Below, piece after piece: positions 1 through 6,631 of a DNA stretch of 64,000 bases. The translations under genes and the position numbers were made by a program. Under the pieces are notes generated by a model that worked only from the letters and a program-made list of their open reading frames with translations, was not told the origin of the DNA and did no database searches. The stretch comes from Salinicola lusitanus. GTDB taxonomy: Bacteria > Pseudomonadota > Gammaproteobacteria > Pseudomonadales > Halomonadaceae. The stretch is taken from NCBI RefSeq assembly GCF_003206045.1, contig NZ_PZJM01000002.1, positions 125,592 through 189,591 of the forward strand, given 5' to 3'. Every line of letters begins with the position of its first letter. Positions within the stretch are counted from its first letter, which is position 1.

Positions 1-1
1 C

Positions 2-142
2 GAACTCTTCTTCACCGCCCCGGATCAACTGATCGAGGTCTACCCCGAGCTTTACGACCTGCTGAAACGCTACTTCCGACAGGAAACCCTGGCGCGGTTT
101 GAGCGGAACCATCCGTCAGGGATCGATGAGCCGCAGGATTGA
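2..142 (+). CDS. mtfA: C-terminal end of MtfA-family (M90) zinc peptidase, partial
   Basis: The first 46 codons read open from the window edge to a TGA and give the end of a protein with the segment ELFFTAPDQLIEVYPELYD. This resembles the tail of MtfA/YeeI-type M90 metallopeptidases, where an F-F-x-x-P segment follows the catalytic domain; E. coli MtfA cleaves or binds Mlc and affects glucose PTS control. The HExxH catalytic site lies outside the window, so the family call rests on this tail only. It is the last backbone gene before the cassette array. Confidence 0.6.
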   Translation, partial: ELFFTAPDQLIEVYPELYDLLKRYFRQETLARFERNHPSGIDEPQD

Positions 143-484
143 TCCTTGACTACTCCCCGATGCTCATCGCCCCGTATCAGGTACCTCGTCCTACTGAACA
201 TGACGCCCAAGCCAACCCTGACTAGAGAATTGGTCTCAGAGTCGTTACTCGGAGAAAACATTGGTTTACATTAGTGCAGATACTAACTAGGCGTTGCGGA
301 AGAAAACGCGGCTAGGGGGTTGGCATAAGAAGATCAAGGCGGCTTGCGATCCAAAGGAGCCATGGTGGAAAGGCTGCCTGCACGCTCATCGGTGTTATGC
401 AGCTGGCACTATGATTGGTGTTATATGGCCAAGCTATACTTAATATGTCGATTTTTCAGTATGTTTTGGAGAAAACAGTGTGCA
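143..484. other. Intergenic leader of the cassette array, no gene recognised
   Basis: This AT-richer stretch between the mtfA tail and the first cassette has no convincing coding frame and no trace of a tyrosine-recombinase (integron integrase) gene. A TATACT at 435-440 could be a -10 element reading into the array, but I see no matching -35 at good spacing. The 11-mer TAGTGCAGATA occurs at 272-282 and again at 558-568. Confidence 0.5.
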
Positions 485-554
485 ACATAACATTGTTGAA
501 CTCGCATGCGCGTTCAAGTCAATAAACGAGCGCGCTGTCTAATACCTGTTAGGC
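485..554. other. Candidate integron core site (attI remnant or degenerate attC)
   Basis: The segment ends in GTTAGGC at 548-554, the 7-bp integron core at which cassettes are joined, 14 bp ahead of the first cassette ORF. Within it is an inverted repeat TTGAAC/GTTCAA with a 10-nt loop, but the outer arms do not pair as in a typical attC. It could therefore be an attI-like primary site whose integrase is lost, or a decayed attC of a lost cassette. Confidence 0.4.
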
Positions 555-567
555 ATCTAGTGCAGAT

Positions 568-2589
568 ATGACGGCTTACTATTCATCAACGACCGGTGCA
601 TTCGTCCGAATCTCACTAGAGGAAGTCGCTGCTGCACTGCATTCCAAATACGCCGCCGATGGGTTTTCTTCGCAATACACGACGCAAACCGAATCGTGGA
701 ATATCACAGTTCCAAAGCTGCAAGAAGAACTGAGGTCATTGCTACGTCTGCATCCAGATGCTGCAAGTTGGCCTGTCCTGCTTGAATATCCTCTCTATCG
801 GTTACGACGCCGCATTGATGTGCTGATCTTGACGCCCGCTGCGATCGTAGTAGTTGAACTCAAAGTTGGAGAATCAACCTTCCGATCTGCTGACCGGCGT
901 CAGGTAGAGGAGTACGGTCTCGATCTACGTGATTTTCATGGAGCTAGTGCTGGAATCAGCATAGTTCCGGTACTTTGGTGTACCGAGGCCAAAACTACTT
1001 CCTATGTGTCAACGATTAAAGAGGCCGATGTTGCTGAGGTTCATTGCGTAGGGGGATTAGGGCTAGCAAACGTTCTTGTCCGGGTAGGCACCTCGGTTCC
1101 AACGGCGCGATATGAAATACGCGAATGGGAGTCGGGCCAGTATCGACCCGTGCCTACCGTGGTGGATGCGGCAACTACACTTTTCGCTGGCCATGGTGTA
1201 CGCGAAATAGCTCAAGCCGATGCCTCCAATTTGGATGCATCGGCTAATCGTGTCGTCGAGATTATTCAGGAAACCAAACGGAAGCGAGGTCGGTCATTGG
1301 TTTTTCTCGCTGGCGTCCCCGGGTCCGGAAAGACGTTGGCTGGCTTGCAAGTAGTACACAGTGCTGTGGAATCTGGGGTCGAAGACCAGGGAGATATTGT
1401 CTACCTCTCTGGAAACACCCCATTGGTTGTTGTTCTCCGAGAGGCTCTCGCTCGTGATGAAGCGTCGCGGCGTAAGGCTCGTGGAGTTAAGCCCGCTCTA
1501 GCTGAAGCAAGAAATTCGGTTCGAACCCGAATTCAACATATCATCGATTTTCTGAGAGAGTATCTGACAAATGATGACGGTTCCTCTCCTCATGAGCATG
1601 TGATCGTCTTCGATGAAGCCCAGCGGGCCTGGGATGAGGATTACGGACGAAAGAAGTTCGGACGACCATCTTCAGAGCCCAAACTTCTTCTAGACATTAT
1701 GGGGCGACATCCAGATTGGTGTTCTATCGTTGCACTGGTTGGCGGAGGACAAGAAATCAATGCAGGAGAAAACGGAATCGCCGAGTGGGGTAAAGCGTTG
1801 AGAGCTTTGCCGAATACTGAACTAGAGAAATGGTGCGTATACGGCCCGCCAGATTTTACGGTCGGTTCCGATGCAACGGCCAATCTTGGGGTCGGTAGCT
1901 TATCCGGAGCAGCGGATATCGTTGTTGAACCGGATCTGGAATTAACCGTGCCGTTGCGGAGTTTTCGCTCGCCTTCGCTCAGTCGGTGGGTTTCGTTGGT
2001 CTTGGGCGGCAATGCACCTGAAGCGGCAACCTTGGCCCGCGAACTCGGTGATTATCCAATACTTGTAACTCGATCTATCGATCTTGCGAGGAAATGGCTA
2101 AAAGTACATGCGCGTGGAGAGCGTAGATTTGGCCTGGTTGCTAGTTCAGGTGCACGGCGTTTACGAGCAGATGGTCTGGGTGTGACACTAAATGCGACGG
2201 ACGGGAGTGCGATCGCTCAGTGGTATCTCAACGGTCGAGAGGATGTTCGTTCTTCGTTCGCCTTGGAAGTTCCTGCAAATGAGTACACGACCCAAGGGTT
2301 GGAACTGGACTTTGTTGGATTGTGCTGGGGTGGCGACCTGGTTTGGAATGGACGGACTTGGGCGCATCGCCAGTTTCGAGGAAATAGCTGGGCAAATGTC
2401 AACGGCGACCGGCAGCGGTTCATCACAAATTCATACCGCGTCCTTATGACTCGGGGGCGCGAGGGCCTGGTTGTCTGGGTGCCTCAAGGATCAACGGAGG
2501 ATCCCACGCGTAAGCCACAGCAATTCGACGAGACCGCCAATTTTCTGCTCAGTTGCGGAGCCAATAGGCTCGCTGAAGGAGATGCCTAA
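568..2589 (+). CDS. PD-(D/E)xK nuclease fused to DUF2075 (Schlafen group 3-like) helicase
   Basis: A 673-residue protein in two parts. Residues about 75-130 carry a PD-(D/E)xK-like pattern: D84, then E97-L-K99, then a Q112-x-x-x-Y116 element. From about 240 an SF1-type helicase of the DUF2075 class follows, with Walker A GVPGSGKT (249-256), Walker B VIVFDEAQ (345-352), a GGGQE segment near 392 and a late VLMTRGREG motif that resembles SF1 motif VI. Nuclease-helicase fusions of this class often sit in defence islands, so an anti-phage or DNA-processing role is inferred, not shown. The stop codon lies inside the left end of an attC, as usual for integron cassettes, and base composition is poorer in GC than the backbone. 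Confidence 0.75.
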   Translation: MTAYYSSTTGAFVRISLEEVAAALHSKYAADGFSSQYTTQTESWNITVPKLQEELRSLLRLHPDAASWPVLLEYPLYRLRRRIDVLILTPAAIVVVELKVGESTFRSADRRQVEEYGLDLRDFHGASAGISIVPVLWCTEAKTTSYVSTIKEADVAEVHCVGGLGLANVLVRVGTSVPTARYEIREWESGQYRPVPTVVDAATTLFAGHGVREIAQADASNLDASANRVVEIIQETKRKRGRSLVFLAGVPGSGKTLAGLQVVHSAVESGVEDQGDIVYLSGNTPLVVVLREALARDEASRRKARGVKPALAEARNSVRTRIQHIIDFLREYLTNDDGSSPHEHVIVFDEAQRAWDEDYGRKKFGRPSSEPKLLLDIMGRHPDWCSIVALVGGGQEINAGENGIAEWGKALRALPNTELEKWCVYGPPDFTVGSDATANLGVGSLSGAADIVVEPDLELTVPLRSFRSPSLSRWVSLVLGGNAPEAATLARELGDYPILVTRSIDLARKWLKVHARGERRFGLVASSGARRLRADGLGVTLNATDGSAIAQWYLNGREDVRSSFALEVPANEYTTQGLELDFVGLCWGGDLVWNGRTWAHRQFRGNSWANVNGDRQRFITNSYRVLMTRGREGLVVWVPQGSTEDPTRKPQQFDETANFLLSCGANRLAEGDA

Positions 2590-2680
2590 CAATGCGCTGC
2601 AGCGGACGTCTGACCCGCCACCCGCTTTGCTGCCGCAAAGCAGGCGTCGCCTTAAACGCCGCTGAGCTTAGGCGTTATGT
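2584..2680. other. attC site of cassette 1
   Basis: The left core GCCTAAC (2584-2590) pairs with TTAGGC just before the right core GTTATGT (2674-2680). Inner arms CAGCGG (2600-2605) and CCGCTG (2659-2664) pair, and the apex holds GCTTTGC/GCAAAGC with a 4-nt loop. This nested imperfect palindrome, starting at the stop codon of the preceding gene, is the hallmark of an integron attC. Confidence 0.8.
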
Positions 2681-2704
2681 TTTTGAATCGAAATAGGGCT
2701 AGCT

Positions 2705-3043
2705 ATGGAAGCTAAGGTATATCCAGCACACGGGCACCCCGAGGGAACAAGTGGATCGCCTTGGTTCCGTATTAGGGGTGATAAACTGTATCCAGCTCAT
2801 GGGCACCCTGAAGGAACAAGTGGTTCCCCTTGGTACCGAATCAGGGATGACAAACTGTACCCTGCGCATGGGCACTCTGAAGGAACAAGTGGTTCGCCTT
2901 GGTTCCGTATACGAGACGGCAAACTGTACCCTGCTCATGGACATCCTGAAGGAACGAGTGGATCGCCATGTGAAATAAACATAACCAAGCAATGCACGCG
3001 ACGAGCGCGTGATTGCGGCGTTAGGCAGCACGAGTGCGATTAA
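2705..3043 (+). CDS. Small protein of 23-residue tandem repeats (cassette 2), function unknown
   Basis: The 112-residue product consists of three full copies and one partial copy of a 23-residue unit with the pattern YPAHGHPEGTSGSPW followed by F/Y-R-I-R-x-D/G-K-L. The Tyr, two His, Pro-Glu-Gly-Thr-Ser and R-I-R positions are invariant or nearly so, which suggests a repetitive beta-fold. I do not recognise a function. Because the DNA unit is 69 bp, all three forward frames stay open; the alternative frame at 2751-2978 stops directly at the attC, where cassette genes normally end. In the chosen frame the last 20 or so residues are read from the recombination site, so the true C-terminus is uncertain. 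Confidence 0.5.
   Translation: MEAKVYPAHGHPEGTSGSPWFRIRGDKLYPAHGHPEGTSGSPWYRIRDDKLYPAHGHSEGTSGSPWFRIRDGKLYPAHGHPEGTSGSPCEINITKQCTRRARDCGVRQHECD
2720..2971 (+). repeat. 69-bp tandem repeats, 3.7 copies
   Basis: Units start at 2720, 2789, 2858 and 2927, the last truncated near 2971. Copies are near-identical, with differences mostly at silent or conservative positions. The period is an exact multiple of three, so copy-number change would keep the reading frame. Confidence 0.9.
2979..3026. other. Short attC site of cassette 2
   Basis: The right core GTTAGGC is at 3020-3026 and a weak left core ACATAAC at 2979-2985. Between them GCAAT pairs with ATTGC and ACGCG with CGCGT, giving a hairpin with a small loop. 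At 48 bp it is short for an attC and the outer cores pair poorly. Confidence 0.5.
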
Positions 3044-3071
3044 TTAAGCTAGCAATAAGAAGGTGATTTAA

Positions 3072-4364
3072 ATGGGAACATCGATAGAGCTGTACGCAGG
3101 GAACGTTTCTCTGTCGTATTCCAAAAATCACATGGGCATAGATTATGGATTTCTTTTTCAAGATGGTGACTTAATACGCCGAAAGTCTGAGTCAATAGAC
3201 TACGAATATTATGAAGAAAATCCTGAATTAAAATATGAGGTAGAAAAGGCGGAGGAGGCTTTTGCTAGGGCTTTATATCGGATTATACCACGACTAAACA
3301 TACTCGGCCATACACTTGACGCGGCACGCGCTGAATACAATTCGTTGATAGCAGAAGCGGAAGAGATCTCAAATGAGATTGATACAGATGAATCAAAAAA
3401 GGAATATCTGACGTTTGAAGAGTTTTGCCACTTGGCATGTCGCTATCCGCTGTCTGAGTTAAAAAAAGACTATATAGAATATGACACACAAGATCGAGAC
3501 ACTATTTCTCAAGGTCGTCTCGCAACTGATGTCGAATTATTTGATCGAGTTCCTTGGCCTGGTGGCTCAGATCTCTATTGGTCTGAGGCCAGTTATCTGT
3601 CTTCAAGAGTTTGTGTTCTTAGTGCTGAATCTATGCTTCAGGTTTTTGCGCAAAATACAGAAAATTCTGATGTTGAGGTTAATTGGGAATTTGGTCCTAT
3701 TGTTCATGCTGGATGGGTTCAACGAGAGGCGTTTCGGGCTGGAGCACTCCAAAAGCAAAAGGTTCTGATAGCAACCGAGGGTACATCAGATACACGCATT
3801 ATTCAGCGAGCTCTACAGATTTTACGTCCGGATGTGGCGGATTTTTTCAATTTTGTGGATGTCGATGAACGACATCCTTATTGGGGAACGGGCAATCTAG
3901 TAAAGTTTGCAGAGGGGCTGTTACGAATCGAGGTCTTAAATCAGGTCTTATTTGTTTTCGATAACGACGCAGAGGGCGTTGATGCTTTGCGCAAATTTGA
4001 AAATTTGAATTCTCCTACCAACATGAGGGCAATGCTACTACCTGATCTTGATGAATTTAGGGAGTTTGTAACTCTCGGACCTGAAGGGGTTAGTAACTCT
4101 GATATAAATGGTAGAGCTGCTGCGATTGAGTGTTATCTTGATCTTCACCTAGATCAATACCCTCCAGCACAGGTCACATGGAGTAATTTCAAAAAGGATA
4201 TCGATGCATGGCATGGCATTTTAGATTACAAAGAATCCTATTCAAAGAACTTTCACGAGCAGTCCGATAACGACTTGCTTGATGGTAGTTATAACGTGTC
4301 TAAGCTATTGAAACTAATAGATACGCTAATCCAGGAAGCTGGATTGGTGACTCCGATTATTTGA
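3072..4364 (+). CDS. HEPN/Toprim-associated protein (cassette 3), putative defence nuclease
   Basis: A 430-residue protein with the N-terminal layout of HEPN/Toprim-associated proteins (MGTSIELYAGNVSLSYSK and a tyrosine/acidic stretch to about 60) and a Toprim-like C-terminal half. There, VLIATEGTSD gives the Toprim glutamate E236, and VLFVFDNDAEG gives the D297-x-D299 pair that would hold the metal. Toprim domains of this type occur in OLD-like nucleases and other defence ATPase partners; no ATPase is fused or adjacent here. AAGGTGA precedes the ATG. Codon use is clearly AT-rich, unlike the chromosome on either side, and the gene sits between two attC sites. A conflict or defence role is inferred from the family. 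Confidence 0.7.
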   Translation: MGTSIELYAGNVSLSYSKNHMGIDYGFLFQDGDLIRRKSESIDYEYYEENPELKYEVEKAEEAFARALYRIIPRLNILGHTLDAARAEYNSLIAEAEEISNEIDTDESKKEYLTFEEFCHLACRYPLSELKKDYIEYDTQDRDTISQGRLATDVELFDRVPWPGGSDLYWSEASYLSSRVCVLSAESMLQVFAQNTENSDVEVNWEFGPIVHAGWVQREAFRAGALQKQKVLIATEGTSDTRIIQRALQILRPDVADFFNFVDVDERHPYWGTGNLVKFAEGLLRIEVLNQVLFVFDNDAEGVDALRKFENLNSPTNMRAMLLPDLDEFREFVTLGPEGVSNSDINGRAAAIECYLDLHLDQYPPAQVTWSNFKKDIDAWHGILDYKESYSKNFHEQSDNDLLDGSYNVSKLLKLIDTLIQEAGLVTPII

Positions 4365-4407
4365 GGAGCTTCTTCACGTTTTACATTTTGGAAAACTTGA
4401 GCACCTT

Positions 4408-4479
4408 GCCTAACAAGGCGCTGTTGTCGGACAAATTTTACGCTGCGCTTCAAATTTGCCGCAGAGCGCGGCGTTAGAT
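4408..4479. other. attC site of cassette 3
   Basis: This 72-bp site is the most canonical in the array. The left core GCCTAAC (4408-4414) is complementary to the right side, which ends GGCGTTAGAT with the core GTTAGAT at 4473-4479. Inner arms CAAATTT and AAATTTG pair across a short loop. Confidence 0.85.
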
Positions 4480-4498
4480 AACCAATGGAGATCGAGCA

Positions 4499-4732
4499 TT
4501 GAAAGATAGAGTTAAGTTGAATCCAGGCGAAACCTTAAAGCAAGAAAGCCATCGTTCAAAAGGCACTATGGCTGAGACTGATATCTGGACATATGCAGTT
4601 TTGGATTTAAGCGGGAATAAAGTAGGTTCTGTAGTTCATACGGATCACACTTCAATTAAAGGCTTCAATCGCACCCAATCAGTTGAACAGCGCGATGCGA
4701 ATGGAAAAATCGTAGTAGATGTAACGTGGTAA
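4499..4732 (+). CDS. Small hypothetical protein (cassette 4)
   Basis: A 77-residue, hydrophilic product with no signal peptide or membrane segment. The TTG start is chosen because GGAG lies 7 nt upstream; an ATG at 4568 with AAGG before it would give a 54-residue form. The second half alternates short beta-prone stretches (IWTYAVLDLSG, KVGSVVHTD, KIVVDVTW), suggesting a small beta-rich domain. I do not recognise the family. It lies between two attC sites, so it belongs to the cassette array. Confidence 0.55.
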   Translation: MKDRVKLNPGETLKQESHRSKGTMAETDIWTYAVLDLSGNKVGSVVHTDHTSIKGFNRTQSVEQRDANGKIVVDVTW

Positions 4733-4736
4733 GGTT

Positions 4737-4820
4737 TTCTAATAAGGTGCTGTTGTCACCGCTATCGCGGCTGGGATGGCTTACGCAGCGCTTCAGCTGC
4801 CCCAAAGCTTGGCATTAGAT
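4737..4820. other. attC site of cassette 4 with altered cores
   Basis: The left core TTCTAAT (4737-4743) and the right core ATTAGAT (4814-4820) pair with each other through TCTAAT/ATTAGA. Both depart from the consensus AAC/GTT triplets where strand exchange takes place. The inner part keeps the attC layout, with partly palindromic arms around GCTATCGCGGC. Confidence 0.6.
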
Positions 4821-4828
4821 CACACGAC

Positions 4829-5248
4829 ATGAGCATGTTAGTTATCTCAGCAATCAACGCCCCGGAAGATCTTCATAACGAAACTCTTCGCGAGCGTGCT
4901 TTAAGAGGTCATGCCAGAAGGTCATGTGAGTTCGCGGCGCTAGTCAATGGACAAGAGGCGGGGCTTCTATCTTACGAAGATTGGAAAGAGAAAAATCTTG
5001 GGTTCATATATGAAGTATACGTGCTTCCTCAATTTCGGAGGCAAGGCATCGGAAAATCCCTGATTGAGTACGGAGAGAAGCACGCACTTCAGCTCGGTTG
5101 CAGATTGCTGCAGATAAAGCCATATGCACTAAACCAAGAGCCAGATACCGATCAACTTGTTGATTGGTATCTTAGTATTGGCTACCTGAGAGCCAAAGAA
5201 TCGAGCGAAATGTTGGAGAAGCACATTGGCAGTCTCGGTGCGCTCTAA
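4829..5248 (+). CDS. GNAT-family N-acetyltransferase (cassette 5)
   Basis: A 139-residue single-domain acetyltransferase. The acetyl-CoA pyrophosphate loop is at RRQGIGKSL, preceded by the beta-4 strand FIYEVYVLPQFR, which together form GNAT motif A. The C-terminal part (DWYLSIGYLRAKES) matches the usual motif B. The substrate is unknown; integron-borne GNATs include aminoglycoside acetyltransferases but most are uncharacterised, and nothing in the sequence points to a resistance function. The gene ends inside the last attC of the array. Confidence 0.85.
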   Translation: MSMLVISAINAPEDLHNETLRERALRGHARRSCEFAALVNGQEAGLLSYEDWKEKNLGFIYEVYVLPQFRRQGIGKSLIEYGEKHALQLGCRLLQIKPYALNQEPDTDQLVDWYLSIGYLRAKESSEMLEKHIGSLGAL

Positions 5249-5302
5249 CAATTCATTCAAGCCGATGCCGCTTCGCGGCTCGGCTTAACTCATCCGCTAT
5301 AC
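5243..5302. other. Terminal attC site with lost right core
   Basis: The left part CTCTAACAATTCATTCAAGC and the apical hairpin AAGCCGA-tg-CCG / CGG-c-TCGGCTT (5259-5287) are those of a common attC type. Where GTTAGAT should end the site, the sequence reads GCTATAC (5296-5302), so the right core has decayed. This marks the distal end of the array. Confidence 0.75.
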
Positions 5303-5319
5303 CTGCTTTGGCTAAATGT

Positions 5320-5339
5320 CCGCTTTTGGCCGAAAGCGG
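5320..5339. repeat. Inverted repeat, 7-bp arms
   Basis: CCGCTTT (5320-5326) and AAAGCGG (5333-5339) are perfect complements across a 6-nt spacer, in the non-coding stretch between the array and the CbiX-like gene. Confidence 0.6.
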
Positions 5340-5387
5340 AACAACTCGCTATTTCACCTGATCAGACCATTCAAAATGGCTACCCAC

Positions 5388-5452
5388 TTTCCCGATAGGG
5401 AAAACCAGAGCGCCATCGGCCCGCCGCTTTGCTATTTTTTCCTATCGGGAAA
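5388..5452. repeat. Long-range inverted repeat, 12-bp arms
   Basis: TTTCCCGATAGG (5388-5399) and CCTATCGGGAAA (5441-5452) are perfect complements 41 nt apart. Each arm is itself flanked by a short GGGAAA or TTTTCC, so alternative small hairpins are possible. It lies just past the array end. It could be a small mobile-element or boundary remnant, or a regulator site for the gene at 5536. Confidence 0.6.
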
Positions 5453-5535
5453 ACCCGGTTATGCTGGTTTCGCGTCGGCTCGTTTTGCGGCGAAAGACTT
5501 GATTTGACACCCATCTGCGCCAGCTTTGAGGCCCC

Positions 5536-6402
5536 ATGCGAAAGATACTGCTCGTCGACAACGGTTCCCTGCGCCCTGCCGCGACGCTCAACCTGCGTCG
5601 CCTCGCCGACGCCTTGAGCCAGGCCACGGGTGACGCGGTCGAGGCCGCATCGCTACTGCACTCGTTCAAGATTCCGCCCGAGCAGCTCGGTTGTCGCAAG
5701 GCGGATTCCCTGGGGCCGCTGGCCGAACGATATGCGGCCGAGGGCGTGACCGAACTGCTGATCCTGCCCTTCTTCTTCGGGCCCAGCCAGGCGTTGACCC
5801 GCTACCTGCCGGAGCGTCTGGCCGAGGTGCAGGCCAACTACCCGCAGCTGTCGGTGAGGGTCGCCCCGCCGCTGGTCGATACGCTGCTGGCGCCTGACCT
5901 GCGCTTGGCGCAACTTCTCGCCGATAACGTGCGCGAGCGCATTAGCGGCCAGTCCCGGCCCAAGGTCGTGCTGGTCGATCACGGCAGCCCGATCCCGGAG
6001 GTTACGGCGGTACGCAACTACCTGACCGGGCAACTGAGTGCACTGCTGGCCGATGAGGCCGAGTGTGTGACCTTTGCCTCCATGGAGCGCCGCGAGGGCG
6101 ATGCCTATCGCTTCAACGAGCCGCTGCTGGAGACGTTGCTGGCCTCGCCGGAGCTGGCCGAAGGCGACGTGATCCTCTCGATGCTGTTTCTTTCGCCGGG
6201 CCGGCACGCCGGTGAAGGCGGCGATATCGCCGAGATCTGCGCCCAGGCGATGTCTCGCGCCCCTGGCCTGAATGTCGTAACGACCCGGCTGGTGGGCGAG
6301 AACGACGCCATCCTGGAACTTCTCGTCACTCGCCTGCAGCAGGCGCTGGCCGGCGGGCCGCTATTGATGGAATTGCCGGCGACCGGCGCCAAGGACGACT
6401 GA
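5536..6402 (+). CDS. CbiX-like sirohydrochlorin chelatase family protein, two-domain
   Basis: A 288-residue protein with two CbiX repeats. The second half has LVDHGSP (metal-binding His) and, about 85 residues on, LSPGRHAGEGG with a second His, the pair expected for cobalt or iron insertion into sirohydrochlorin. In the first half the equivalent positions read LVDNGS and FFFGPSQAL, with both histidines missing, so only one active site remains. Such proteins are predicted cytoplasmic chelatases for sirohaem or cobalamin synthesis, but no other tetrapyrrole gene is nearby. It is the first backbone-like gene after the cassette array. Confidence 0.7.
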   Translation: MRKILLVDNGSLRPAATLNLRRLADALSQATGDAVEAASLLHSFKIPPEQLGCRKADSLGPLAERYAAEGVTELLILPFFFGPSQALTRYLPERLAEVQANYPQLSVRVAPPLVDTLLAPDLRLAQLLADNVRERISGQSRPKVVLVDHGSPIPEVTAVRNYLTGQLSALLADEAECVTFASMERREGDAYRFNEPLLETLLASPELAEGDVILSMLFLSPGRHAGEGGDIAEICAQAMSRAPGLNVVTTRLVGENDAILELLVTRLQQALAGGPLLMELPATGAKDD

Positions 6403-6442
6403 CCCGCGCTTCGGCTGGGGTCGGAGTGTTTGTCGCAGTCCT

Positions 6443-6565
6443 CTACTCATAGCCACCAGCACACGCTCGAACTCCTGCCACCAGGCCTTGGTATATTGCG
6501 CCGGATCGGCGGGGAACCGCCCTAGCTCTACCGCGAAATCGAAGAAGCGCCGAGCCGGCAGTGTT
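6443..6565 (-). pseudogene. Truncated, diverged copy of the 3' end of the 8428-8772 gene
   Basis: On the minus strand one frame reads LPARRFFDFAVELGRFPADP and then QYTKAWWQEFERVLVAM, which aligns along its length with the C-terminus of the intact protein (QPAQGFFDLAVELGRFPAEP... EAWREEVERVLAAM). Homology begins abruptly about 12 bp after an in-frame TGA, and a single-base change near 6445 shifts the original stop codon out of frame. This is a non-functional fragment about 125 bp long. Confidence 0.8.
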
Positions 6566-6631
6566 TTTGCGAGTCATTGGGTGGCGCCCGATGTACGCAT
6601 CCAACTTTTGTCCGTAAGCAGTCCAAGGTCG

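Noticed and set aside
143-567. Integron integrase gene or fragment upstream of the array
   Set aside because: No frame on either strand shows tyrosine-recombinase motifs; the only open frame there (70-261, minus) is unrelated in sequence.
2720-2971. Tandem repeats as a CRISPR array
   Set aside because: Repeats are contiguous with no variable spacers and keep a reading frame.
5316-5507. 63-codon frame between the array and the chelatase gene
   Set aside because: It reads through both inverted repeats, lacks a ribosome site and resembles nothing known.
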